NCBI GenBank assembly: GCA_963969365.1
Contig: OZ017750.1
Location: forward strand, 1,736,001-1,800,000
Direction of reading: 5' to 3'
Origin: Asterochloris sp. CNOR1
Taxonomy: Eukaryota; Chlorophyta; Trebouxiophyceae; Trebouxiales; Trebouxiaceae
DNA: 64,000 bases
The notes under the pieces were generated by a model, which saw nothing but the letters and a program-made list of their open reading frames with translations, did not search any database and had not been told where the DNA came from. This document shows positions 25,095 to 39,161 of the stretch, one piece after another (within the stretch, counting starts at the first letter, position 1; every line of letters starts with the position of its first letter). The position numbers were made by a program, and so were the translations under genes.

Positions 25095-27997
25095 CTACTC
25101 TTTGGCACCAGCCGTCCAGGACATAGCGCCTACAAATTCTTCATATCTGCCACCCACCACCTGGCATGGCAGCACAATACTGATTCAGCAGGGTCTGAGC
25201 ACTGCGCCAAGTTGTCTGCAGACCCACAGTCTGATTAAAGGCGGCAAAAAATACCTGGTCAGGGTGGAAGATAGACTCCAGGGCCTCCTGCTCGGCCAGG
25301 GAGAGCTTTAAGTGGAAGGCTGCTGCATTCTCCTCCAGGTACTGGATCCTCTTTGTCCCTGAGAGCATAGGCAGGGGCAGTGAGTCAAGTTGGCCAGCAG
25401 GTGGGCAGTGACATCACTGGCAGGGTGCTGCCAGGAGCACACCTGGGGCTGAAGTAGCAGGCTGTCAGCAAGCATGTAGCAGCCAGACCAGCATGAACAC
25501 TTGCCAGGAATGGGGAAGATGTCATCGCCTTTGGAGTGCACCCAGGCCAGTGCCAGCTGCCCGGGGGTGCACGCCTTCTTGTCCGCAAGTTCCCTGACCT
25601 TCTCCACCAGCTTCACATTCTGCAGTCACAATTTGGTCTGAGGTGTCTTTCTTGGCCATCCCACTCAAGCGCATGTGCAGCAGGCCTGTTCAGTGCCAGT
25701 TGTCTACATTGCGGGGGGCTACGGCGATTTTGAATTGCTACATTGCAGCCCCTGTTTAGAGGGCACCTGGCATTGATTGGCGATCACCTGCTCAAAGGCG
25801 CCTGGTGCCCAGCGTGGCTGCCCGCTGGTTCTGTAGTCATCCTTGGCCAGCTCATCAGGGCTTTTGATCTGGCCAGTCAGGAAGCCACGGCCCAGAGGGC
25901 TGCAGGGGCAGGAGAATGCATATCAGCCATTTCCAGGCCTGCTGAAGGACAAGCAATGAGGCTGCAGCAGCTCAACACTGAGAGTGCAGCATGGAGGGTG
26001 CAGCAGCTCAGCTGGAGGGGGAGAGAGCTGAGAGGCCAGCCAAGCATTGTTAGAGCTGCCCCCACCTGTATGCCACAATGCCTGCATCCCATGGAGAGGT
26101 TGTGTCAGCAGACTGGTTGCACAGAGAAGCAAGCACATTGCAGCTGAATAGCAGGAGTGCAGCACTCGAGCAACATTCAAAGCAAAGCAGCACGCTGCTC
26201 ACCAATACCCAGGCTCCTTGCAGTGGGGATGATGGACTCTGCAAAGCAGGAAGGCACAGCCTGTGGCAGCCTTTTCCTGAGGGGCTGGATCTGACAACAG
26301 AGGTGTCAGGCACGGAAAGGATCAACATGAGAAGCATGCGCGCTTGAACAGGGAGCCAGCTCACCTTCAACATCGCGGGACCAGAGGGAGTACTCGATCT
26401 GGATGGCTGTCAGGGGGCAGATGGAGTGGGCTTTCTTGATCTCTGCGGGGCTGGCCTCAGAGATGCCCACATACTTGATCTTCCCCTCACTCACCAAAGC
26501 CTGCAGCAGAGGGTTGCAACGCCACATGAAGCACTGTCTGGCATGCTGAAGGCTCATTGAAGCACAGCCTGACATGTGCAGCAGCCTTGACAAGAGCGCC
26601 AGCAGGCAGGGCAGGCACACTGACAGGCACCTACCTTCAGCTCACCAAACGTCTCCTCCAAGGGTGTGCTCCTGTCCACCCGATGCTGCAGGCAGGAGGC
26701 AGGGAGCATTGAGGCAGGGGCCCAAGCATTGCAGGATCCACCTGAAGGGCTGGCCCATGCCAAGCTGAAGGCAGCTCAAGACAGCAACCACTGCAGGTTG
26801 AAAATAGGGGACAGCTGGCCTGCATAAGGCCGCTGCAGCCAGCAGTAGGGCACTGATCTGCAGCAGGCTGCCTCTACTCCGAGGAGCTAAGGGTGTTGCA
26901 CAGCAGCTCTTGAGGGCATCCGGCAGCTGTTGACGTGTGGCTGCCTGGCCTCGGCGCCCCCTTTCAGTACAGGAGGTGCTTTGGACTCCCAAAGATGACT
27001 GCAAAGGACATCCTGATGACATCAGGTAGCTCCCTGCATGGGGGGTGCCAGCTCTTCACCTGGTAGTACAGGTGGATGCACTCCACGCCCAGCCTCTTAA
27101 GGGAGCCCTCCACACAGCTGCGCACATACTCCTTCTTGCCATTGACACCAAATTCTGTGGGCGTGTAGACGATGCCAAACTTGGTGGCTATCTGGTAGGC
27201 ACTGGCATCGCCCTTAAGAGCCTTGCCTGCAGCCAGATGGGCAGGAGCATAAGCAGTGTGGTAGAGACTGGATGCAAGACAAGGACTGTTCCTGAATGGG
27301 CATGGCCCTGTGGTGGAGTCATGTGATCATGTGAGGGACATGAGGTCAGTGGACGGCCCGCAACTCACCGAAGAGGTACTCGTTCTCATGGCCCAGTGGT
27401 GATCCATAGATGTCTGAGGTGTCCTGCAAAGGAAAGGCATGGATAGCAACCAGGCCGCAGGGAAACACTACAAAGTGGCCCCAGCTGTAGTGCCCCCATG
27501 GCATTGTCAGGTAGGATGATCACCCAAAAGCACAGAAGCGGCACACCATTCTGAACTACTTTGACCAGCTCCACAGCAACCTCCAGGCCACAGACAAGCG
27601 AGCAGAACAACACCTCACCATGTGAGTGATGCCGAGCTCCTTGGCCCGGTGTATGACTGCCAGCGCCTGGTCCTCTGGCACCATATTGGTGCTGTAGCTG
27701 CTGCTGAGACCCATGCCGCCATAGCCCTGCAGCCAGATGGAGACACTGAGCGCCTGAGCAGTGTCAGCAGCAAGATCCTGCAGTGCCACGGGCTGCCCCC
27801 AGATTGAAGAAGGCTGTTGGGAGCAGCTCCAGGTGAGCACAGCAAAACTGACAGGCAGGGCCAGCTCAGGCCACGAGGTGACCCTGATTGCTGCATGGAG
27901 TGGGAACATTGATCAGACATGAAGGCCAGCATACCTGTGCGGAAGACATGAAGCCCTGGCTGCCAAGTGGCCTCTGAGGGATGCTGACAGGTGCCAT
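25095..27997 (-). CDS. Aldo-keto reductase (AKR13-like), intact copy
   Basis: NAD(P)H-dependent reductase with a (beta/alpha)8 barrel. The start at 27997 gives [20 protein letters not shown]. The catalytic tetrad is present: Asp and Tyr in [19 protein letters not shown], Lys in YQIATKFG, and His in YYQHRVDR. Further blocks are [53 protein letters not shown], then [13 protein letters not shown]. The last exon (about 25159-25095) reads [15 protein letters not shown] and ends at TAG 25095. About ten exons. It follows a damaged copy on the same strand, so the pair arose by tandem duplication. Substrate unknown; relatives reduce aldehydes or pyridoxal. No organelle leader is evident. Confidence 0.88.
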
Positions 27998-28554
27998 GGT
28001 GTCTTGTTTTCCTCCGCAAATGGCACATCATGCTGTTAAGTACTCAAAACTTGCCTGACATAGCTGACAAAAGGGTGGTTACGAAATGCGCTCCCAGGTA
28101 TAAACTCGTCGACTCCTCAGCTAATCATTACTAAACCCTCCTCCACCCTCTGGTCCACATGGCAACGCAAACGCTGTCGAGGCATGCTGGACATCCAGCG
28201 CGCGCACCTTGCAGTCTCATCTTGGCGCCGGCCTGCCAGTTCGACCCCGCCAAGCTCTCAGCGTATTAGCCCCCAACAATCTGCAGCCAGCAAGTGCAGC
28301 CGCTTCGCTGTACCGTCAGCAATTGCAGTGCACATCGCTACTGTCAAGCTCAATGCCAAGACAGCAGACCCCAACCTGGTTGGTGGCAGTGCACAGGCAA
28401 CCGTATGCACAGCCCTCCGCCTACTCACAGTCTGCTTGCAGCTAGGACTGGTCGAAACAGCAGCTCACTTCTCATAGGACCAGCAGATTGGCAGGCAAGC
28501 ACCAGCCCAGCCGTTTTTCAAAGCCTGTTTTGTGCATGCTGTCACCTGGTCAGG
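27998..28554. other. Spacer between the two aldo-keto reductase copies
   Basis: It should contain the promoter of the intact copy. I could not find the final exon expected for the upstream (broken) copy, which in the intact gene encodes VVGGRY. No other feature recognised. Confidence 0.4.
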
Positions 28555-31188
28555 GTGGAAGATGGACTCGAGAGCATCCTGCTCTGCCTTGGACAGCTTG
28601 ATCTGCAAGGCTGCTGCATTCTCCTCCAACTACTTGATCCTCTTGGTCCCTGCAGGGGAGAGGCAGAGGGAGTAGGCATTGCACTGCCAGCAGGCAGGTG
28701 CCAGTGGCAAAGAGGGCACATGTAGCAATTCAGCACCACTGAAGACTCCATGCTGTCAGAGGTCACGCTTGAGGAGGAAGTGGATCATGCCCTGCCTGTG
28801 TGTTCTAGCATGTTCCGGCTTTGGTGCCAGCGCCCGATGCATCCCGGAGTGAGACACCTGTTTCATCCAGGGTTCATCCAGGGTCACCCATGCGTCTCTT
28901 AAGAGACTTGGCTCAGCCTTCTTTTGGTGGGTGGCTGCGGCCACCCTTGCAATGTGGCTCTGTTGGAGGCATTGTGCAACATCCAGGTGACTGCCATCCC
29001 TAAGCAGGATGAGAACAGCGTCATGCAGGCAGCACCAAACAGTGTGCTGATGGACATCTCCTTGCCTGGAATGGGGAAGATGTCGTCCCCTTTGGAGTGC
29101 ACCCAGGCCAGCGCGAGCTGCCCAGGTGTGCAGCCCTTCCTGTCAGCAATCTCCTTCACCTTCTCCACCAGCTTGAAGTTCTGCAAGGATGTCAGCAATG
29201 ATGTTCAGTCATGTCACTCAGTTGCTGCAAAGAGGCTTGCCTTGTCCGCATCCTCCAGCCCTGGCATGTGGCCTCAGACCCAACATCATGGCCGTGCAGC
29301 ACCTATGCCCCATCATGGCTGTCAATGCTGTGCAGTGCAGAGCAGTGCACTCGTGAACAGTGCTGTGCAGTGCTGTGCAAGCACTTGCAGGCGATGCTTG
29401 CTTTTGACTGCTGTTTGTGAGATGCAGACAGCCAAAGGACAATCTCTACCTCAAGCAACCTAAACGAGCTTTAAGCTCGCCTGCTTAAAGGCGCCAGCCT
29501 TCATGCGCGGCTGGGCGGTGGCACAGAAGTCATCCGTTGCCAGGTCATCAGGGCTTTTGATCTGACCAGTCAGGAAGCCATGACCCAGAGGGGCTGCAAG
29601 GGGCAAAGGATAGAGTTTGGAAGCAGTGAGTCTCAATGAGAGAGCTCAGGCATAGAAACTATAGGCAAGGCCAAACAGCGACATCCATACCTGTAGGCCA
29701 CGATGCCTGCAGGCAAACACACCCTTTCAGTATGCAAGTACTGTCACTTGTCAGGAAGCGCATGTGCAGTGCGCAGGCAGGCATCACGACAGACACGGCA
29801 GGCACGCTGTGCTCACCGATGCCCAGCTCACGCGCTGTAGGTATGACTGACTCTGCACAGCAGAAAGGCACAGATAAGTTGTTTGGGTTGGGCTGGTCCT
29901 GCACAGCACGCGTTGCAACAGCAACAATCCACACAACAGGATGAGAAACCAGAGCTGTGCAGGTTGCCCACCTTCAAATCCCGGGACCAAAAGGATCACT
30001 CCATTTGAATGGCAGTCAAGGGGCAGATGGAGTGCGCCTTCCTGATCTCTGCAGGGCTGGCCTCAGAGATGCCCGCGTACTTGATCTTTCCCTCGCTCAC
30101 CAGCTCCTGCAGCAGAGGGGCAGGCTGCCTGAGAGTGCAGCCACCGCTGACTGGAAGAGCTTGAAGCCTGGCACCCACCTTCAACTCCCCATATATTTCC
30201 TCCAAGGGCATCTTTCTGTCCACGCGGTGCTGCAAGGAAAAGGAGGATTCAAGCATTGGCAGGCAATGAAGAAGCCGCAGCACCCTGTCGTGGGTCAGGC
30301 GCGGGTCTCCTGCTCCTCAAGATGGTTTGGGAAACAGACATGGTGGGTGCTTGGCCTGCAAACAGCTGTGATGTTGTGCCGCAGGGTGCCACAGGTGAGG
30401 GGTGGGCTTTTTGGGGTATCTGGCAGTCACGCAAGCTCAGGGAGTGACACAACTGGAGGGAGTTTGCGCTGCTCGGCAATCCACCTGGTAGTACAGGTCG
30501 ATGCAGGTAATGCCCAGCCTCTTCAGGGAGCCCTCCACGCACTCCCGCACGTACTCCTTCTTGCCGCTAGATCCCATGCCACAGTCATCCCAGGTCACGC
30601 CAAAGTGGACAGGCAGGTGCGTGTGCGTCAGTGCACAATGCACAGTAAAGCTGCTGAGCAGGTGAGCTGCCTGCAGAACAGCAGTCACAGGCTCTGCTGC
30701 ACCTTGGTGGCAATCTGATATCTGTCCCTGTGGCCCTTGATGGCCTTGCCTGCATGGTGGGACACCCGGCCTAGTTGTGGTCCTTGCTTGCCTTGCTCGC
30801 CCAGGCACCCAGGGCCCAGTGCTCATGGCCCTTTCTGGTGAATGACATCAGCCAGTTTGAGCCCTGCTGGTGACTGAAAACAGCCAATCTCACCCACCAG
30901 GTGCTCATGCCCGCCGGGAGTGCTCTGGTGATGTCAGATGTGCCAATGTGAGTGATGCCCAGTTCATGGGCCCTCTGAATCACAGCAATGCCATTCTCCT
31001 CTGAGACAGCATTGCTGCTGTAGAAGGCGCTCAACCCCATGGCACCAAATGCCTGCAATGCCAGAAGAAACATGCAAGAGGCAAGGAGCAGCCAAGCAAT
31101 GGGACAGGGCCAAATGCCCCACCTGGGCAGAGGACTTCATTCCCTGGCTGCCCAGGGGCCTTTGAGGGATCGAGTTGATGGGTGCCAT
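28555..31188 (-). pseudogene. Aldo-keto reductase, decayed tandem copy
   Basis: Same gene plan as the neighbour at 25095-27997. The start at 31188 reads [17 protein letters not shown]; intact stretches include [65 protein letters not shown] and [20 protein letters not shown]. Damage: (1) the active-site segment near 30900-30950 reads GTSDI then one base too few, so the catalytic Asp is Gly, the catalytic Tyr is missing and the frame shifts before the recognisable STPGGHEHLVG; (2) TAG replaces the Tyr codon in TKRIK*LEENAAALQIKL (28632-28630); (3) no last exon found. The intron that splits this active-site region in the intact gene is absent here. Most other splice sites and coding blocks survive, so loss looks recent, or a shortened transcript may persist. 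Confidence 0.8.
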
Positions 31189-31426
31189 GACTTGCCGTGG
31201 ATGAACTGAACTCAGTTGTTTGTAGCCTGTTGCGAGCACTCATTCATGAGGGCTGGGATTAGGGTCTCAAACCGCCATCGCAAGCTGCCGTCTTGGCTAT
31301 TCAGCGAGAGCCAGTCTGCAGTCTGCTCTATAGCACGTTGTCATTGACAAGCCCTGATCCAGATTGCCACTGGGCAACCTGCTCCTCAAGCCTCCTCAGC
31401 CAGGCAGCAGGCAGGTTTTGTGAAGC
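31189..31426. promoter_or_regulatory. Divergent promoter region, AKR copy / zinc-finger gene
   Basis: 238 bp between the two start codons on opposite strands; inferred shared promoter region. No diagnostic motif seen. Confidence 0.4.
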
Positions 31427-34392
31427 ATGGTGCGCAAGCGCAAGAAGGAAGAGAAGGTACAGCCATTTGTTGCTGCACCTGTTTGCTTCATGTTCACCTG
31501 GCAACATGCTGCTTCTGCCTCAGGCTGTGATCTTCTGTTTTTACTGCGACCGGGTCTTCAGCGACGAGAGCACCCTCATCACCCACCAGAAGGCCAGACA
31601 CTTCAAGTGAGGGAGGCTGCTGAACAATGCTTGATTTGCATCGTGCCTTGCTGACCTGTTGATGTCACCGCTGCAGGTGTGACACGTGTCACAAGAAACT
31701 GAACAGCATCTCAGGGCTGTCAATTCACTGCAACCAGGTGCACAAGGTGCTGGTGGAGAGGTGAGATCAGCCTGTGCTGTTCGTGCTTCTTGAATAGCAG
31801 TGCTGAAGCCCTGGCTCGAGCCTCTTTGTGCGGCAGAGTTCTTGCCTGAGCAAGCGCCAAGATCCCCATGGCCTGGCAGGCGCAGCCACAGTCCCGCTGG
31901 AGGTTCCCTGGCACCATGCAGGGTCCCCCATGCAATGCCGGGGCGAGACATGGTCGACATCGAAATCTTTGGCATGTCAGGCGTGCCGGAAGGCACCAGG
32001 CCTGGGCAGGCACCTCCGCCCCCTGCAGGTGGGCACAGGACAGCTTGCTGCGCATCAAAATGACTCTGCAGACCAGGTGCATGCCGGCCTGCTGCAGCAT
32101 GCATGGCAGCCCACTGCGCAGCATGCAACCACCCGGGATGGGTCCCTTCCAATGCACTGGCAGGTCCGTAGCCAGCGCTCCAATGCATAGACCCTCAAAT
32201 AACTGTCTTGACGATGCCTGTGGTCCTGCAGAGGAGCCGCAGCCCAAGCAGCCCCGCATGGACACAGTGCCTGGTCAGGGGCCGCCAGGGTACCAGGGTG
32301 GCTATGGCATGCCTGGACAGTGAGAGCTGCATGCTGCTGTCTCATACATTTCAGATGTCTTGGCTGGTACAGCCAAGCTCTCCTGTGCCTCAAGCCTCCA
32401 TCCTTTGTCGACCATGCTCTGCTGAGCTTCATGCACAGGGCTGTGGCAGCGTGCCCATGGTCTGAGCAGATTGTCTGCTGCTGCAGGCCTCCCTATGGCT
32501 ACCAGGGGCCAGCACCTCCGTATGGTGCACTGCCAGGCATGCCTGGGCCGCCTGGGGGCTTCCCGCCGCGCCCTGGTATGATGCCAGGCCCTCCAGGACC
32601 GGGAATGTCTGGCCCCATGGGGATGCCTCCAGGTGGGCTGCAGGGAGACATCACACAACCATGACGTCTTAGGGCGAATGGCAGCAGCCATCAACACGCT
32701 TGTCTGCAACAAGTGTTTGGACCATGCATGCGCGTGCAATGGCTGCCTGTGTCAGCTGTCACCCTGCCCTCGAGTGCCACACCATGCAGGTCCTGCACCC
32801 TCTGCCTTCCAGTCCTGTGTGTGCACCGTCCCCTGGCTGCAGGTGGGCCTCCCTTTGGCCCCAGACCGGGCTTTGGCATCCCGCCGCGGCCCATGCCCGG
32901 CCAGATGCTGCCCGGCGCTTTCCCAGGAGGTCGGCCGCCCTTCAGCGGCCCGCCTGGCAGTGGCCCCATGGGGCCTCCAGGGAGTGGCCCCCTGGGCTCC
33001 GGCCCCCCGGGAGCAGGCCCCAGCGGACCACCTGCAGGTGCCTCGCAACTGCTGCATCGACTGCATGGCTAGTGGGCTTTCAGCATCCCAATCGCGGTGG
33101 CCCTTTTGCCAGCAAGCCACTCACAGATGCCTGTGCGGTCCTGCCGCTGCAAGCTTCCTGCACAGCTACTGGACAGCGAGCAGGTGTGATCCCCCTCCTG
33201 AGGCAGTGTGCAGCTGTCAGCCGGAGCTTGCTGAGGCTTGCTGCGCCTCAGTCATGGGCCTCAATGCTGTGGCCTTCCGGGCCCGGTCTCAGTGTACAGC
33301 TGCCAGCTGTAGAGCTCGCATTGCTGGGTGGCGGCTGCTTCCAGCTGCTCAGGGTTCAGCTGCAGGCTGCACATCTTGCTCGGAGCTGAAGGTGCCATGC
33401 AGGGGTGATATAGCGTGTGTGCCTGTAGGTGGCATGGCCCCTCCAGGACAGCCTCTATTTCCAATCGGTGGCCCGGGTCAGGCCAGCGGCGGGGGTGCGC
33501 CGCAGGGGCAGCAGATGGGATTGAGCGTGCCCAGGCCACAGGGGCAGCAGATTGGCGGGCCTGGGCCGCAGGGGCCACCAGGTGCTCTGCCTGGCATGCC
33601 GCCCGGTGGGCCCAGGCCTGGTGCCCTGTTCCCCATTGCAGCAGGCACTGGGGTGCCGCAGGCAAATGGAGGGGCACCCAGTGCAGGTCAGCAGTGGCAG
33701 CATGTCTCTGGGTCATGCCTCTGCAGGAGCTTCACGGCTGCCGGGTTGTGCTTCTGTGTACTAGCATACCCAACAGCACCACTCCAGCAGCGTCACAGCC
33801 TGTCCCTTTGCACGCTGGCCCTGGCAGCTTCATTTCACGCCTCCTCACGTGATTGCACATTGGCCCCAGCAGGCTACCCTATGTCGGCAGGTCAGGCACA
33901 ACACCCACACTGAGTCCACAGCATGCTTGTCTGCTCATGCCTCTGCAGTACAGCCCCAGCAATATTCCAGCTGAGAGCACTTGTCGCCTGCAGGCCTTCC
34001 CGTCCCTCCACCTGGTGCTCGGGAGGCTGCCATGGACGTGGGACCAGATGTAGACCTGATCTGGCGAGAGGAGAATGTGTCAATGGTTGGTCCCCTCGCC
34101 CTACATGCCATGACGTGCAGGCTGGGAGACCCTGCCTGGAATTTCCTGTGGGTTTCGTGTCTCCTGGCCATCTGCTGTATGCCCTGCAATGAGGGTGCTC
34201 ACCCCTCCTGTGCATGCAGGAAGAGCGGAGGGCTCAGCTGCCAAAGTATGCACCCCGAGTCATGGTGAGGCCTAAATGACTGGCAGGCCACGGCCCTTTC
34301 TGTGCTAATTTGACGGGTGCCTGTGTGGAATGCAGGCAGGACCCCCTGGCGGTCCAGGCCCCAGCCAGGCTGGTCATGTAAGCATGCCCTGA
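31427..34392 (+). CDS. ZNF207/BuGZ/SUF4-type C2H2 zinc-finger protein
   Basis: First exon 31427-31456 (MVRKRKKEEK), then 31524-31606 and 31677-31760 with two zinc fingers: CFYCDRVFSDESTLITHQ...H and CDTCHKKLNSISGLSIHC...H. Next comes the family signature VPHAMPGRDMVDIEIFGMSG (exon from 31921), then a long Pro/Gly/Gln-rich, low-complexity middle (about 32230-33900; MPGPPGGFPPRPGMMPGPPG-like). Near the C-terminus the GLEBS-type motif EENVSM|EERRAQLPKYAP is assembled across an intron (about 34070/34220); in animal BuGZ this binds the checkpoint protein BUB3. The end is SQAAGPPGG-like and GHVSMP. Known relatives: BuGZ (spindle, splicing) and plant SUF4 (FLC activation). Which role applies here cannot be told. 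Exon joins in the low-complexity middle are approximate. Confidence 0.9.
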
Positions 34393-34930
34393 ACATGCCA
34401 GCAGCACGGTGAGGCAATCTCACAGGTGAGTGCCCAGTGTTCCAGTGCACAAGTGCTCATATACATATGGCACTGATCAGTGTCTTGTTGTATCAGTCCC
34501 TCATCAGGTCAGTAACTGCCACTGCTGTGACTGTGGATTGACTGCCAACCATCTGCATCATGCCCCACAGCAGCCTCAGGTGGGGAGCATTCCAGCACAG
34601 CTTCCATGTATGCTGGCAAGCAGGGTGCGGCCATGTCATGTGCAGGTGTTCTGTCTGGTGATATGAGAGAAGGCTGGCAGCAGGTGGGCTTCCCAGTGTG
34701 TTCCCATCAGCAGTTACTATCAAAATGAGATCGTCAAATAGGTCAGTGTCACACTGAATGTAACTGCCTCCTTTAAGCGGTCCACGGCGTTGAAGCACGG
34801 GACGGCAGCCTGCCAGGTATCAGGGCCGGTTAGTTCCACGGGCGACAGGGCTGGGAACTTCAAGCTTCATGACGGGCCAGGCCCGTTCTGATTTACCTGA
34901 GCTGCATGCCGATGGCGAGGCTCACTCTTC
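34393..34930. other. Intergenic region and likely 5' part of the kinase gene
   Basis: Stretch between the zinc-finger stop and the first recognisable kinase exon, same strand. The first kinase exon needs an upstream exon with the start codon, which probably lies here; I cannot identify it. No repeat or RNA gene recognised. Confidence 0.35.
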
Positions 34931-34939
34931 AGAACTTCC

Positions 34940-38877
<3,938 letters not shown>

Positions 38878-39161
38878 TACCTGCCACCAGACCATGAATG
38901 CAGCCTGCCTCTCTGAAACTCTCGCGCGAACTAGGGGTGCTTAGGCCTCCCGCTGCCCACCATCAAAATACTGCAGACCACCATTGCAAGAGCATTGACT
39001 TGCCTATGTAATCATGCAGGATGCTTTGCCAGCATATAGTCTGAAGACATTGAAACCCGCATATGTCGCAGACTTGCAGGCAAGCTGAAAATTTCTTGTT
39101 ACATGAGCAACACTTCCAAAGTGTACAGGGGTCCATATGGGGCAACAGGCGTTGTGCCAGC

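Noticed and set aside
28630-28632. TAG read as an amino acid (code change) in the second AKR copy
   Set aside because: Other genes end at TAG (for example ORMDL and the intact AKR), and the same copy has independent active-site damage.
29320-29400. CTGTGCAGTG-rich stretch as a structured RNA or satellite
   Set aside because: It is only a short imperfect simple repeat within an intron of the broken AKR copy.
32635-33913. Long plus- and minus-strand open frames in the Pro/Gly-rich region
   Set aside because: They are shadows of GC-rich low-complexity coding sequence of the zinc-finger gene and have no domain of their own.
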